Assembly: GCA_030041385.1 (NCBI GenBank)
Contig: JASHNY010000029.1
Span: 1-34,970, forward strand
Direction of reading: 5' to 3'
Length of the DNA: 34,970 bases
From: Alphaproteobacteria bacterium
Lineage (GTDB): Bacteria > Pseudomonadota > Alphaproteobacteria > ATCC43930 > CGMCC-115725
In this document: piece by piece, positions 1 to 7,548 of the stretch
Layout of the letters: every line of letters starts with the position of its first letter
Position numbering within the stretch: the first letter of the stretch is position 1
The notes under the pieces: model-generated
What the model was told of the DNA's origin: nothing
The model's database searches: none
What the model saw: only the letters and a program-made list of their open reading frames with translations
Made by a program: the position numbers and the translations under genes

Positions 1-1
1 C

Positions 2-211
2 GACACCCGGTTGTTGACGGTGACGGCGGCGGACGGCGCGGCCTTCCCGGTGACTGGCGTCACGCCCTCGCGCAGCCAGGTGACTGCCGGGATCGGCTTT
101 ACGATGGTCGCCGCCCCCAACCTCTCGATCTACGCCAACTACGACGCCGTGCTGCCGACCGGCAACACCACCGAACAGGTCGTCCAGGGCGGGCTCCGCT
201 TCAGGTTTTGA
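2..211 (+). CDS. Autotransporter beta-barrel protein, C-terminal end (partial)
   Basis: This open frame enters from the left edge and ends at a TGA at 209-211. The roughly 69 visible residues alternate polar and hydrophobic positions and read as the last strands of an outer-membrane autotransporter barrel: a strand around 'AGIGFTMVAAPNLSIYANYDA', a short turn, and the closing strand 'QGGLRFRF' with the C-terminal aromatic residue recognised by the BAM machinery. The passenger domain lies outside the window, so nothing can be said about its role. The TTG at 11 is inside the gene and is not a start. What is seen is the C-terminal strand signature; assignment to the autotransporter domain family is inference from that pattern. 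Confidence 0.75.
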   Translation, partial: DTRLLTVTAADGAAFPVTGVTPSRSQVTAGIGFTMVAAPNLSIYANYDAVLPTGNTTEQVVQGGLRFRF

Positions 212-444
212 CCGAGACATAAAAGGGCCGCTTATGGCCGATCCACGACTGCGGCCCCGCCGTCCCGGTGGGGCCGCCCCCGCGGCCGCCGACTCGGCAG
301 AGCCACGCGGAAAAGGGGGCGTCGGGAAGGAGGCAGAAACCCGCCATCCGATCAGGCGGCTCCAAGCGGTGGTGGATGCCCCAAAAGGGACATGTTCCCG
401 CTTCCTTCACTCGCGCAGACCAAAAAAAGATCATCCGCCAATTC
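212..444. other. Intergenic stretch with a GC hairpin, no convincing gene
   Basis: No reading frame here looks protein-like on either strand; the frames that stay open are rich in Arg, Pro and Ala as expected for shadow frames. A perfect 8-bp inverted repeat (GCGGCCCC at 251-258 with GGGGCCGC at 270-277) lies 40 bases after the autotransporter stop and may act as a weak terminator, although no T-run follows. A near-palindrome GGGACATGTTCCC lies at 387-399. Confidence 0.4.
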
Positions 445-702
445 CTATGGTCGTAATGCTCGCTGAAGGAACTGAAGCGCGTCAGCGATCGATTGATCGC
501 GAATCGCTGCGTCAAATCCCATCGAATAGCCGGGCGCCGCGGCGATGCACGCACGAAAGGCGGCCGGATCAAAAGGCTTCGCCTCGCCGTCTATAAGCAA
601 AGCCGTCTGCTTTGGTCCGAGCAGGACGAGTGGGCATTTTTTTGTGCTGACGTATTCTGGATAGAAGCGGATTCGTCGTAGATCACTCACCCGTTCGAGC
701 AT
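445..702 (-). CDS. Small hypothetical protein (85 aa)
   Basis: I do not recognise a family. The 85-residue product has a protein-like composition: a basic N-terminus, a central hydrophobic patch ('CPLVLLGPKQTALLIDGE'), then a mixed helical C-terminal half ending 'ALQFLQRALRP'. No signal peptide, membrane helix or metal-binding motif is visible. It could be a free-standing small gene or the surviving end of a larger one. Its ATG at 700-702 lies inside the DNA that would encode the membrane-helix extension of the divergent SPFH gene, so at least one of these two gene ends is probably disturbed. Third positions are less G/C-biased than in genes right of the tRNA, in keeping with accessory DNA. 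Confidence 0.45.
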   Translation of the reverse strand: MLERVSDLRRIRFYPEYVSTKKCPLVLLGPKQTALLIDGEAKPFDPAAFRACIAAAPGYSMGFDAAIRDQSIADALQFLQRALRP

Positions 703-755
703 GGCTTGCCCTGCCAGCGATCATCTTCGCCGTCGCCGTCCTAAAAGGGCTCGTC

Positions 756-1520
756 GTGCTTCAGCCTAACGAGAGCCTTGTCTGTCTATTGTTCGGAAGT
801 TATGTCGGCACTAAACACCGGGCAGGTTTTTGGTGGATCAATCCTTTCAATTCCAAGCAGAAAATCTCGCGCCGTCTGGAGACATTGGAGAGTGGCCCGC
901 TTAAGGTCAACGATGCTGTCGGCAATCCGATTGATATCGGTGCGGTAATCGTCTGGCCTGTGGAGGACGCCGCAAAGGCGTCTCTGGAGGTCAACTCCTA
1001 CGCCGACTACGTGAAGGCGCAAAGCCAAACCGCCCTGCGGCGAATGGCGAGCGTGCACCCTTACGATCTGGTCGAGGCCGAGGAAGCCGTGAGGCAAGGC
1101 GAACGACCGACAAGTGAAACAGAGAAACCGGACCACGATCAGACACCGGTGTCGCCAGTCAGTTTGCGCGACGGTGGCGATGCCGTCATTGAAGCCTTGC
1201 TGTACGAGATCAGGACACGCATGGAGCCGATCGGCGTCTCGGTGCTTGAAGCACGAATCTCCCACCTCGCCTATTCGTCGGAGATCGCGGGCGCCATGCT
1301 TCGCAAGCAGGCGGCCAGCGCAGTGGTTGCCGCCCGGCGCATGGTCGTGAAAGGCGCCGTGAGCATCGTCGAAGACGCTCTGAGCGAGCTCGACAAGAAA
1401 AAACTCGCTGACGCCCTCGATCCGGAACGTAAAGCAGCCATGATCTCCAATCTGCTCGTTGTCCTGGTTGGCGACAGGGAAGTCGCTCCCGTAATCAATA
1501 CCGGCACCCTGTATTCGTAA
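756..1520 (+). CDS. SPFH/band-7 domain protein with 5' end in doubt
   Basis: The 254-residue product resembles SPFH (stomatin/prohibitin/flotillin/HflK) proteins, membrane-anchored oligomeric scaffolds. Visible features are the entry motif 'LQPNESLVCLLFGSYVGT', the band-7 core with 'LKVNDAVGNPIDIGAVIVW' (residues about 50-70), 'YADYVKAQSQTALRRMAS' (about 80-100) and the C-terminal helical 'AAMISNLLVVLVGD'. The only canonical start is GTG 756, which leaves the protein without its membrane anchor. Upstream in the same frame (about 693-755) the DNA still encodes a hydrophobic helix beginning 'WLALPAIIFAVAVL', the expected transmembrane segment, but no ATG, GTG or TTG exists between the stop at 648-650 and 756. 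Either a rare start is used or the 5' end is truncated. It is followed 6 bp later by an Arc-like gene, suggesting one transcript. Confidence 0.75.
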   Translation: MLQPNESLVCLLFGSYVGTKHRAGFWWINPFNSKQKISRRLETLESGPLKVNDAVGNPIDIGAVIVWPVEDAAKASLEVNSYADYVKAQSQTALRRMASVHPYDLVEAEEAVRQGERPTSETEKPDHDQTPVSPVSLRDGGDAVIEALLYEIRTRMEPIGVSVLEARISHLAYSSEIAGAMLRKQAASAVVAARRMVVKGAVSIVEDALSELDKKKLADALDPERKAAMISNLLVVLVGDREVAPVINTGTLYS

Positions 1521-1526
1521 CCGCTT

Positions 1527-1730
1527 ATGGCTCAGCGAGGTCGGCCGCCCGGACCGGAGCGCATCGCCTTCCCGCTCCGCGCTGAGAAAGCCATTCTTGA
1601 TGCAGTAAAGCGATGCGCGGCAGCGGACTTACGGAGCGTCAACGCCGAAATCGAGATACTTCTACGCGAGGCACTGGCGCGCCGCGGCATTCGAGTGAGA
1701 CCCGCGGACAACGGGGAGTTCGGTGAGTGA
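1527..1730 (+). CDS. Arc-type ribbon-helix-helix DNA-binding protein (67 aa)
   Basis: This 67-residue basic protein fits Arc-family or HicB-like ribbon-helix-helix regulators. A short N-terminal segment 'RIAFPLRAEKAILDAVKRC' supplies the beta-strand and first helix, and 'RSVNAEIEILLREALARRG' the second helix; the 'SVNAEI' sequence is the usual turn between the two helices of Arc-like repressors. Such proteins bind operators as dimers and often repress their own operon. It starts 6 bp after the SPFH stop, and its TGA overlaps the GTG of the next gene (GTGA at 1727-1730), so the three genes are probably transcribed together and the last pair translationally coupled. A role as antitoxin is possible by family, but no partner toxin is visible. 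Confidence 0.75.
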   Translation: MAQRGRPPGPERIAFPLRAEKAILDAVKRCAAADLRSVNAEIEILLREALARRGIRVRPADNGEFGE

Positions 1731-3160
1731 GACGTATCCACGTTAATCGCCGTGGCCTGCTGCTTGCGGCGCTCACCCTGCCGGTCACCGCGGCGGCTGG
1801 CTACGCCCAGCAGGAAGACGAGGTGAAAGACGAGACTGCGTCGCCACCTGATCGAGGGCCGTTCTCCGACGCGATTCGCGCATTGCTGGCGCAGCGCATC
1901 GACATCGGGCGGGACAGCGTCGGCTATGTCGCGGTGGTCCGCGATGCCAATGGCCCCCGCCTGGTGACTTACGGCACGGCGGACGGCCCGAACAGCCGCC
2001 CGCTCGACGGTGACACCGTCTTTGAGATCGGCTCGATCACCAAGGTGTTCACGGCGCTGCTGCTGGCGGACATGGTCGAGCGCGGCGAGGTGGCGCTGAC
2101 CGACGAGGCGGAAAAGTACCTGCCGCCGGAGGGTCGGCCAAAGCCATTCGAAGGTAAGCCGTTCTCGCTGCTTGATCTGGCCACTTACACATCCGGCCTG
2201 CCGCAAAGGCCGACCAATATGGACCCGCGGGACAAGGCCAATCCCTATGCCGGCTACACCGAGCAGCAGCTCTACGAATTCCTGTCCACATACACGCCGC
2301 GATACTATCCGGGATCGCATTACGAGTATTCCAATGTCGGGTTCGGCTTGCTCGGGCATGTCCTTTCGCTGCGGGCGGGTCTCAGCTACGAGGAGTTGGT
2401 CACCTCGCGCATTTGCAACCCGTTGGGACTTAACGACACACGGATTACGTTGACGCCGGCGATGCGCGAGCGGCTGACGCAAGGCCATGACGGGTCGCTG
2501 CACCCTGTGCCGAACTGGGACCTGCCGACGCTCGCCGGCGCCGGCGCGCTACGCTCGACGGCGAACGATATGATGCGCTTCCTCGACGCTTGTCAGGGCA
2601 AGCGGAAAGCCGACCTCGGCCCCGCCATCGCAAGCCTGCTGAATGTGCGCCGCCAGACCGACAAGAACGACTATTACGCCGCTTCGGGTTGGTTTGTGGA
2701 CACCGCGCACAACGACGAGCTCGTCCTGAAGGATGGTGACACCGGCGGCTATACAGCGTTCATCGGCTACTCGACGCGGACAGGCGTAGCCGCCGTCCTT
2801 CTGGCCAATACGGCGAGCTGGACGACCAACGCAATGCTTGGACGCCATCTTCTCAACGCGAATTTTCCTTTGCCGGCGCTGCACCAGCAGGTGTCGCTCG
2901 ATCCGGCAAAGCTGAGCGCCTATGCTGGCCGCTACCCGTTGACGCCGCAGTTCGTGCTGACCGTGACGCCGAAGGACGGACATTTGATGGTCCAGGCCAC
3001 GGGACAAGAGGAGTACGAGGTCTTCCCGAAGAGCGATACGCAGTTCTTCTACCGGGTGGTGAATGCGCAGATCACCTTCGAGATGGGACCCGATGGTCGC
3101 GCCTCGGCGCTGGTGCTGCACCAGAACGGCAAGGATCTGCGAGGGGTGCGGGCACCCTAG
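1727..3160 (+). CDS. Tat-exported serine hydrolase (class C beta-lactamase/DD-peptidase fold)
   Basis: The 477-residue protein begins with a twin-arginine-like signal ('NRRGLLLAALTLPVTAAAG', residues 7-25), so it is probably exported folded to the periplasm. The penicillin-recognising serine hydrolase fold is marked by S103-I-T-K106 (nucleophile serine and base lysine), Y201-S-N203 and K335-D-G at the position of the KTG/HxG motif. Family members are beta-lactamases, D-amino-acid peptidases or esterases; sequence alone does not decide. The C-terminal 90 residues ('YAGRYPLTPQFVLTVTPKDG' onward) form the small beta-rich domain often attached to such enzymes. The GTG start overlaps the stop of the Arc-like gene. 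All catalytic motifs are intact, so it is expected to be active. Confidence 0.88.
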   Translation: MRRIHVNRRGLLLAALTLPVTAAAGYAQQEDEVKDETASPPDRGPFSDAIRALLAQRIDIGRDSVGYVAVVRDANGPRLVTYGTADGPNSRPLDGDTVFEIGSITKVFTALLLADMVERGEVALTDEAEKYLPPEGRPKPFEGKPFSLLDLATYTSGLPQRPTNMDPRDKANPYAGYTEQQLYEFLSTYTPRYYPGSHYEYSNVGFGLLGHVLSLRAGLSYEELVTSRICNPLGLNDTRITLTPAMRERLTQGHDGSLHPVPNWDLPTLAGAGALRSTANDMMRFLDACQGKRKADLGPAIASLLNVRRQTDKNDYYAASGWFVDTAHNDELVLKDGDTGGYTAFIGYSTRTGVAAVLLANTASWTTNAMLGRHLLNANFPLPALHQQVSLDPAKLSAYAGRYPLTPQFVLTVTPKDGHLMVQATGQEEYEVFPKSDTQFFYRVVNAQITFEMGPDGRASALVLHQNGKDLRGVRAP

Positions 3161-3260
3161 AACGCGTCGACATCGGGGCTGAGGCAGCGGAGCGAACGCT
3201 GGCGGCGCGACGGGCCAGTTGGCAAGGTCCGGTCAGCGAACGAGCGCCATCGCCGTTGCG

Positions 3261-3530
3261 TCAGATTTCCATCTGCAAACTGCGGAGCAAGCTGCGGCGC
3301 GTCGCCTCTTCAAATTCCGCCGGCCAGGTCACCCCGACCCGCGCTGCGAGTCGCTTAGCCCGCGGGAGAAAAATGGCGGCGAAGGCGCTGTGGGCCTGGA
3401 TCACGCTCTCTCGCGTGGCAGATTGGGGTGGAATAGAGACGAGTGCCTCTCTCTGGTCTTCGGTCAGAAGTGCGTTGCGGTGAAGGGCGCCGCCACGTTT
3501 CCACGGTGCGACGCCGTTCTCCTCCAACAT
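3261..3530 (-). pseudogene. C-terminal remnant of an unidentified gene next to tRNA-Gly
   Basis: About 90 residues, from 'LMLEENGVAPWKRGG' to the end at 3261, look like genuine protein, with helical segments such as 'SVIQAHSAFAAIFLPRAKRLA' and 'WPAEFEEATRRSLL'. The frame stays open further upstream, but those residues are Arg/Pro-rich and then run into the antisense of the tRNA gene, so they are not part of the original protein. The composition is that of the C-terminal end of a larger cytosolic protein, possibly a nucleotidyltransferase-like family, a weak memory-based resemblance. The ATG at 3528-3530 has no convincing ribosome-binding site. Loss of the N-terminal part beside a tRNA gene is typical of damage at an integration boundary. 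Confidence 0.5.
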
Positions 3531-3667
3531 AAGATCAAAGGTCGTACGACGAAGGTGAGGCGGCGTCGGCGATCGGGTCTCCGGGAGATCGGGGGGCCTT
3601 GGAGCTACGCCACGGTATCCCCCGACTTTCCGCCAACCGCTTCCATTCGTTGCCCACGCCCGCCATG

Positions 3668-3692
3668 AAGCAGAAACGGCCCTTTCGGGCCG
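3668..3692 (-). terminator. Rho-independent terminator downstream of tRNA-Gly
   Basis: On the minus strand a 6-bp GC stem (CGGCCC / GGGCCG, 3677-3692) closes a GAAA tetraloop and is followed by the T-rich TTTCTGCTTC. It lies about 30 bases past the 3' end of the tRNA and is well placed to end its transcript. Confidence 0.6.
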
Positions 3693-3722
3693 CTTGTAAC
3701 GTCTTGAAAATATTCTGTGTTT

Positions 3723-3797
3723 TGGAGCGGGCGAAGGGATTCGAACCCTCGACCCCAACCTTGGCAAGGTTGTGCTCTACCCCTGAGCTACGCCCGC
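3723..3797 (-). tRNA. tRNA-Gly (anticodon GCC)
   Basis: Read on the minus strand, the sequence starts GCGGGCGTAGCTCAG, contains the anticodon arm CTTGCCAAG with anticodon GCC, the T-arm core GGTTCGAATCCC, and ends CGCCCGC-T-CCA. The 7-bp acceptor stem pairs perfectly (3791-3797 with 3727-3733) and CCA is encoded (3723-3725). The gene is 75 bases with CCA and decodes GGC/GGU. It separates damaged accessory genes on its left from a housekeeping run on its right, and tRNA-Gly genes are common integration sites. Confidence 0.97.
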
Positions 3798-3926
3798 CTC
3801 CGCGGCTTCCATATCACGTCGGGGGTAGGGGTGCGCAAGGGGCTGCGGTGCGGTGCGCTGCCGCCGGCTGCGGCCGGCCCGTGCGAATGCTTGCGTCCGG
3901 CCTGGCCGCGGCCGCATGGTGGGCCG

Positions 3927-4448
3927 ATGCTGCCCGCACCCGCCACGCCCGAGACCCTGTTCGCCCGCCTCCAGCAGCTCGGCATCGCCAGCCGCACGTA
4001 CACCCATCCGCCGGTCTTCACCGTCGCCGAGGCGGTGGCGTTGCGCGGCACCCTGCCCGGCGGCCATACCAAGAACCTGTTCCTCAAGGACAAGAAGGGC
4101 GGGCTGTGGCTCGCGGTGATGCTCGAAGAGCGCCGCACCGACCTGAAGCGGCTCGCCGACGCGCTCGGTGCGCCGCGGTTTTCGTTTGGCAGCGGGGAAT
4201 TGCTGTACGAGGTTCTCGGGGTGCGGCCGGGCAGCGTGACCCCGTTTGCCTTGGTCAACGGCGCGCCGGATCGGATCGCCGTGGTGCTCGACCGGGCGAT
4301 GCTGGCGATCGACCCGCTCAATTTTCATCCGCTCGCCAACGACCGCACCACCGCGATCGCGCCGGGCGATCTGCTGCGCTTCATCGCTGCCTGCGGACAC
4401 GTACCGCACATCCTCGATCTCGACCCGCTGGAGCGGCCGGCGGGCTGA
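3927..4448 (+). CDS. Prolyl-tRNA deacylase, ProXp-ala/YbaK-like editing domain
   Basis: This 173-residue free-standing editing domain hydrolyses mischarged Ala-tRNA(Pro), protecting proline codons. The hallmark stretch 'GGHTKNLFLKDKK' (residues 45-57) carries the conserved catalytic lysine (K49 here), and later segments 'SFGSGELLYEVLGVRPGSVTPF' and 'NFHPLANDRTTAI' match the single-domain prolyl-tRNA synthetase-associated family (PrdX/ProXp-ala). Length agrees with the family. The ATG at 3927 is chosen because the frame upstream only reads through the antisense of the tRNA gene. It is a cytosolic housekeeping protein and the first gene of a co-directional run ending at 6769. Confidence 0.92.
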   Translation: MLPAPATPETLFARLQQLGIASRTYTHPPVFTVAEAVALRGTLPGGHTKNLFLKDKKGGLWLAVMLEERRTDLKRLADALGAPRFSFGSGELLYEVLGVRPGSVTPFALVNGAPDRIAVVLDRAMLAIDPLNFHPLANDRTTAIAPGDLLRFIAACGHVPHILDLDPLERPAG

Positions 4449-4526
4449 GCGCCGCTGCACATCGCGGCTGTCTTGTCTTGGCGCCCCCGTGCGGCCATTT
4501 TGTGGGTGGAATCAGGAGGGGAGCGG

Positions 4527-5441
4527 ATGGCGAACGAACCATTGATCGGCGACGGCGCGGCCGGGGCGGCGCCCGTCAAGGACGTAACCACGGCGAATTT
4601 CATGGCCGAGGTTGTCGACGCCTCGTTCGACCAGCCGGTCATCGTCGATTTCTGGGCGCCGTGGTGCGGGCCGTGCAAGCAATTGGGCCCGATTCTCGAA
4701 CGCGTCGTGCGCGCGGCCAACGGCGCGGTGCGCATGGTCAAGCTCAACATCGACGAGAACCCCGAAATCGCACAGCAGATGCGCATCCAATCGATCCCGG
4801 CGGTCTACGCCTTCAAGGACGGCCGCCCGGTCGATGCCTTTGTCGGCGCCGTGCCGGAAAGCCAGGTCAAGCAGTTTGTCGAACGGCTTGGCGGCGGCCG
4901 CGCCGGCCCCTCCCCGGTCGAGGAGGCCGTGGCGATGGCGAAACAGGCGGCGCAAGGCGGCGACCATGCCAGCGCCAGCGCGCTCTACGCGCAGGTCCTG
5001 CAGCACGAGCCCGAGAATCCCGAGGCAATCGGCGGCCTCGCTCGCGCCTTCATCGCGCGCGGCGACCTCGCCCGCGCCCGCCAGGCGCTCGACCACGCAC
5101 CCCAGGAACTCACCGGCCACGCCGAGATCGCCGCCGCCCGCTCGGCCCTCGACCTCGCCGAGCAGGCGCAGAAGGCGATGGGGTCGGCCGGCAAACTGCG
5201 CGCGCGCCTGCAACAGAACGAGGACGACCACGAGGCCCGCTTTGAACTGGCGACGGCACTGTTCGGCTCGGGCGAACGCCAGGCGGCGATCGACGAATTG
5301 CTGGTGCTGTTCAAGCGCGACCGCGAATGGAACGAGCAGGCGGCACGCAAGCAGCTCGTCAAGTTTTTCGAGGCGATGGGGCCGACCGACCCGCTGACCG
5401 TAGCGTCGCGGCGCCGGCTGTCGTCGCTGATGTTTTCGTGA
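4527..5441 (+). CDS. cnoX: Thioredoxin-TPR chaperedoxin (CnoX/YbbN family)
   Basis: The 304-residue protein joins an N-terminal thioredoxin domain (residues about 15-130) to a C-terminal alpha-helical TPR-like region (about 135-300). The redox motif W46-C-G-P-C50 is complete, followed by the cis-proline loop 'SIPAVYAFKDG'. CnoX proteins hold unfolding clients during oxidative stress and pass them to GroEL or DnaK; E. coli CnoX has lost one redox cysteine, whereas this version keeps both and so could also act as an oxidoreductase, as reported for alphaproteobacterial members of the family. The ATG at 4527 is preceded by AGGAGGGGAG, a strong ribosome-binding site. No signal peptide is present, so it is cytoplasmic. 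Confidence 0.92.
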   Translation: MANEPLIGDGAAGAAPVKDVTTANFMAEVVDASFDQPVIVDFWAPWCGPCKQLGPILERVVRAANGAVRMVKLNIDENPEIAQQMRIQSIPAVYAFKDGRPVDAFVGAVPESQVKQFVERLGGGRAGPSPVEEAVAMAKQAAQGGDHASASALYAQVLQHEPENPEAIGGLARAFIARGDLARARQALDHAPQELTGHAEIAAARSALDLAEQAQKAMGSAGKLRARLQQNEDDHEARFELATALFGSGERQAAIDELLVLFKRDREWNEQAARKQLVKFFEAMGPTDPLTVASRRRLSSLMFS

Positions 5442-5478
5442 ACGCCGGCTGGCGCCGGCCGGCCAAGGATCTGCGGCG

Positions 5479-6141
5479 ATGAGCGAACCCGGCAAACCCG
5501 AGGAACGGCCCCCGCTCCCTGAGACATTGCCGATCTTTCCGCTGACCGGCGTGCTGCTGCTGCCGCGCGCGCGGCTGCCGCTCAACATTTTCGAGCCGCG
5601 CTACCTGGCGATGACGCGCGATGCGCTCGGCGGCGAGCGCCTGATCGGCATGGTGCAGCCGAGCGACCCCGGCGAGGGCGGAATGAATCCCGCCGTCTAC
5701 ACGATCGGCTGCGCCGGCCGCATTACCGCCTTCGCCGAGACCGATGACGGCCGCTACCTGATCACGTTGACCGGGGTGTCGCGCTTTCGCATCCGCGAGG
5801 AATTGCCGCTGCGCTCGGGCTATCGCCGGGTCGTGGCGCAATGGGGCGAGTTCGCCGGCGACCTGATTCAGGACGATGCCGGGTTCGACCGCCAGCGCCT
5901 GGTTCGCGGGCTGCGGGCGTTTTTCGCCGCGCGCCAGATCGAGGCCGACTGGGACATGATCGACAAGGCGTCGGGCGAGCACCTGGTCGCCTCGATCGCG
6001 ATGCTGTGCCCGTTCGCGCCGAGCGAGAAGCAGGCTCTGCTCGAAGCCGCCGATCTTGCCGCTCGTGCCGAGCTGCTGACTGCCCTCGTCGAGATGGCGG
6101 CGGTGGCGGCAACGCCCGAAGGCGGCGCGAGCCGGCACTGA
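5479..6141 (+). CDS. LON substrate-binding domain protein (stand-alone)
   Basis: The 220-residue product is a single Lon N-terminal (LON/PUA-like) domain without the ATPase or protease parts. The start 'LPIFPLTGVLLLPRARLPLNIFEPRY' pattern (residues about 15-40) and 'GCAGRITAFAETDDGRYLITLTGVSRFRI' further on are the family signature. Such free domains are common in alphaproteobacteria, usually beside thioredoxin/CnoX and Trm112-like genes exactly as here; their precise function is unknown, with substrate recruitment or an adaptor role proposed. It begins 37 bp after cnoX and ends 27 bp before the Trm112-like gene, so one operon is likely. Confidence is high for the family and low for a detailed role. 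Confidence 0.9.
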   Translation: MSEPGKPEERPPLPETLPIFPLTGVLLLPRARLPLNIFEPRYLAMTRDALGGERLIGMVQPSDPGEGGMNPAVYTIGCAGRITAFAETDDGRYLITLTGVSRFRIREELPLRSGYRRVVAQWGEFAGDLIQDDAGFDRQRLVRGLRAFFAARQIEADWDMIDKASGEHLVASIAMLCPFAPSEKQALLEAADLAARAELLTALVEMAAVAATPEGGASRH

Positions 6142-6168
6142 ACCGCTCGCCTGCAAAAGGGGGAAAGC

Positions 6169-6387
6169 GTGGAAGGATTTGCCGAGATTGATCCAAAACT
6201 GCTCGAGATCCTGGTGTGTCCGCTGACCAAGGCGCCGCTGCGCTACGACCGCGAGGCACACGAGCTGATCAGCGACGAGGCGCGGCTCGCCTACCCGATC
6301 CGCGACGGCATCCCGATCATGCTGGTCGACGAGGCACGCGCCCTGAGGGACGACGAAACCCCGGCGAAGCGGCTGCCGTCACCGTGA
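6169..6387 (+). CDS. Trm112/YcaR family small protein
   Basis: A 72-residue protein with the Trm112-like core: '[25 protein letters not shown]' (split over residues 10-35) followed by '[15 protein letters not shown]'. In eukaryotes and archaea Trm112 activates several methyltransferases; bacterial members are short, often with a single Cys as here (C17), and their partner is mostly unknown. The start is a GTG after AAAGGGGGAAAG. It sits between the LON-domain gene and the DUF971 gene, an order often kept in alphaproteobacteria. Confidence 0.9.
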   Translation: MEGFAEIDPKLLEILVCPLTKAPLRYDREAHELISDEARLAYPIRDGIPIMLVDEARALRDDETPAKRLPSP

Positions 6388-6397
6388 GCGCCCTCGC

Positions 6398-6769
6398 GTG
6401 ACCCTTGGCAAGACGGCGCCGTGGCCGACCGAATTGCGCCTGAGGCGCGCCGAGAAGGTGCTCGACATCGGCTTCGACGACGGCCGGCGCTTCACCTTGC
6501 CGGCCGAGTACCTGCGCGTCGAGAGCCCGTCCGCCGAGGTGCAGGGGCATGGGCCGGGGCACAAGGTCATCATCGCCGGCCGCGCCCATGTCGGCATCAT
6601 GAACCTCGAGCCGGTCGGCAATTACGCAGTGCGGATCAAGTTCGACGATTTGCACGATACCGGCATCTATTCGTGGGAATACCTGTACCAGCTCGGCGTC
6701 GAACAACCCAAACGCTGGCGCGACTACCTCGCCGCCCTGGCCGAGAAAGGACTGAAGCGCGAGCCCTGA
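6398..6769 (+). CDS. DUF971 protein (gamma-butyrobetaine hydroxylase-like N-terminal domain)
   Basis: The 123-residue protein contains the compact DUF971 fold, the domain also found at the N-terminus of gamma-butyrobetaine hydroxylase. Visible landmarks are 'WPTELRLRRAEKVLDIGFDDG' at the start, 'LPAEYLRVESPSAEVQGHG' in the middle, and 'GNYAVRIKFDDLHDTGIYSWEYL' near the end. Stand-alone DUF971 proteins have been linked to iron-sulfur cluster proteins such as the Mrp/ApbC ATPases, but the function here is not shown by sequence. GTG start, 10 bp behind the Trm112-like stop; last gene of the + strand run, facing the minus-strand GNAT gene. Confidence 0.9.
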   Translation: MTLGKTAPWPTELRLRRAEKVLDIGFDDGRRFTLPAEYLRVESPSAEVQGHGPGHKVIIAGRAHVGIMNLEPVGNYAVRIKFDDLHDTGIYSWEYLYQLGVEQPKRWRDYLAALAEKGLKREP

Positions 6770-6796
6770 GGCGGGGTGTCAGGCCCGCATAAGGCT

Positions 6797-7501
6797 CTAC
6801 CGGAAGCTCGCCAGCCTTCGCCTCTGCCGCCCGTCGGCGTCGAAATTGCCGGGGTCGAGCCAGGCGTCAAAGGCGGCGCGCAATCGCGGCCACTCGCCGT
6901 CGATGACCGAGAACCAGGCAGTGTCGCGGTTGCGCCCCTTGGTGATCGTCGCCTGGCGGAACCGCCCTTCGTATTGGAACCCCAGCCGCTCGGCGGCGGC
7001 GCGCGACGGCAGGTTCAGCGAATCGCACTTCCACTCGTAGCGCCGGTAGCCGAGCTCGTCGAAGGCGCGGCGCATCATCAGGTACATCGCCTCGGTCGCG
7101 GCCGGGCGGCGCTGCAGGCGCGGGCTGAAGACGAGGCCGCCGACCTCGATCGAGCCGATCGCCGGCTGGATATGCAGGTAGGTGGCGACGCCGACGGCGG
7201 TACCGCGCGCGGCATCGACGATGGCGTGGTACATCGGGTCGTCGCTGCCGGCGACGCCGTCGATCCAGGCGCGGTAATCTGCCAATGTCGCGAACGGGCC
7301 GAAATTGAAATAGGTGAAGATGCGGCCGTCTCGATCGTCGCTGTTGGCGTCGAACAATTCGGCAGCGTGGCGCGCGGGATCGAGCGGCTCGACCCGGCAG
7401 AACCGGCCCGACATCGCGGTGCGCGGCGGCCGCGGCCGCGGGGTCCAGCCCGGAACCGGCCGGCCGACCTCCTGCCCGAATTCGTTGACGCGCGACTCCA
7501 T
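6797..7501 (-). CDS. GNAT family N-acetyltransferase (RimJ/RimL type)
   Basis: The 234-residue protein is a GCN5-related N-acetyltransferase of the larger RimJ/RimL-like group that modifies protein termini or small amines using acetyl-CoA. Evidence is the central beta strand 'IGSIEVGGLVFSPRLQR', the CoA-binding loop region 'RRPAATEAMYLMMRRAFDELG', and the classic end 'CDSLNLPSRAAAERLGFQYEG' (N..S...A.. LGF.xEG). The second of two close ATGs, at 7501, is preferred since GGGAAG lies 6 bases before it. It is the last gene of a minus-strand group behind two transporters; a detoxifying partnership is possible but not shown. Confidence 0.87.
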   Translation of the reverse strand: MESRVNEFGQEVGRPVPGWTPRPRPPRTAMSGRFCRVEPLDPARHAAELFDANSDDRDGRIFTYFNFGPFATLADYRAWIDGVAGSDDPMYHAIVDAARGTAVGVATYLHIQPAIGSIEVGGLVFSPRLQRRPAATEAMYLMMRRAFDELGYRRYEWKCDSLNLPSRAAAERLGFQYEGRFRQATITKGRNRDTAWFSVIDGEWPRLRAAFDAWLDPGNFDADGRQRRRLASFR

Positions 7502-7548
7502 CGGCATCTTCCCGCGGCGGTGCTCCCGACCTCGCTTCGCCGCTATGC

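Noticed and set aside
3531-3767. N-terminal part of a 168-aa minus-strand frame starting 'MPRLGSRVRIPSPAP'
   Set aside because: It is the translation of the tRNA-Gly gene and its flank, a common annotation artefact; only the C-terminal part (to about 3530) looks like protein.
3717-3926. Upstream extension of the prolyl-tRNA deacylase frame ('SGRRDSNPRPQPWQGCALPL')
   Set aside because: This is the antisense translation of the same tRNA gene; the real protein begins at ATG 3927.
3599-5245. 548-aa + strand frame across the tRNA, deacylase and cnoX
   Set aside because: Arg- and Pro-rich out-of-frame reading of two real genes.
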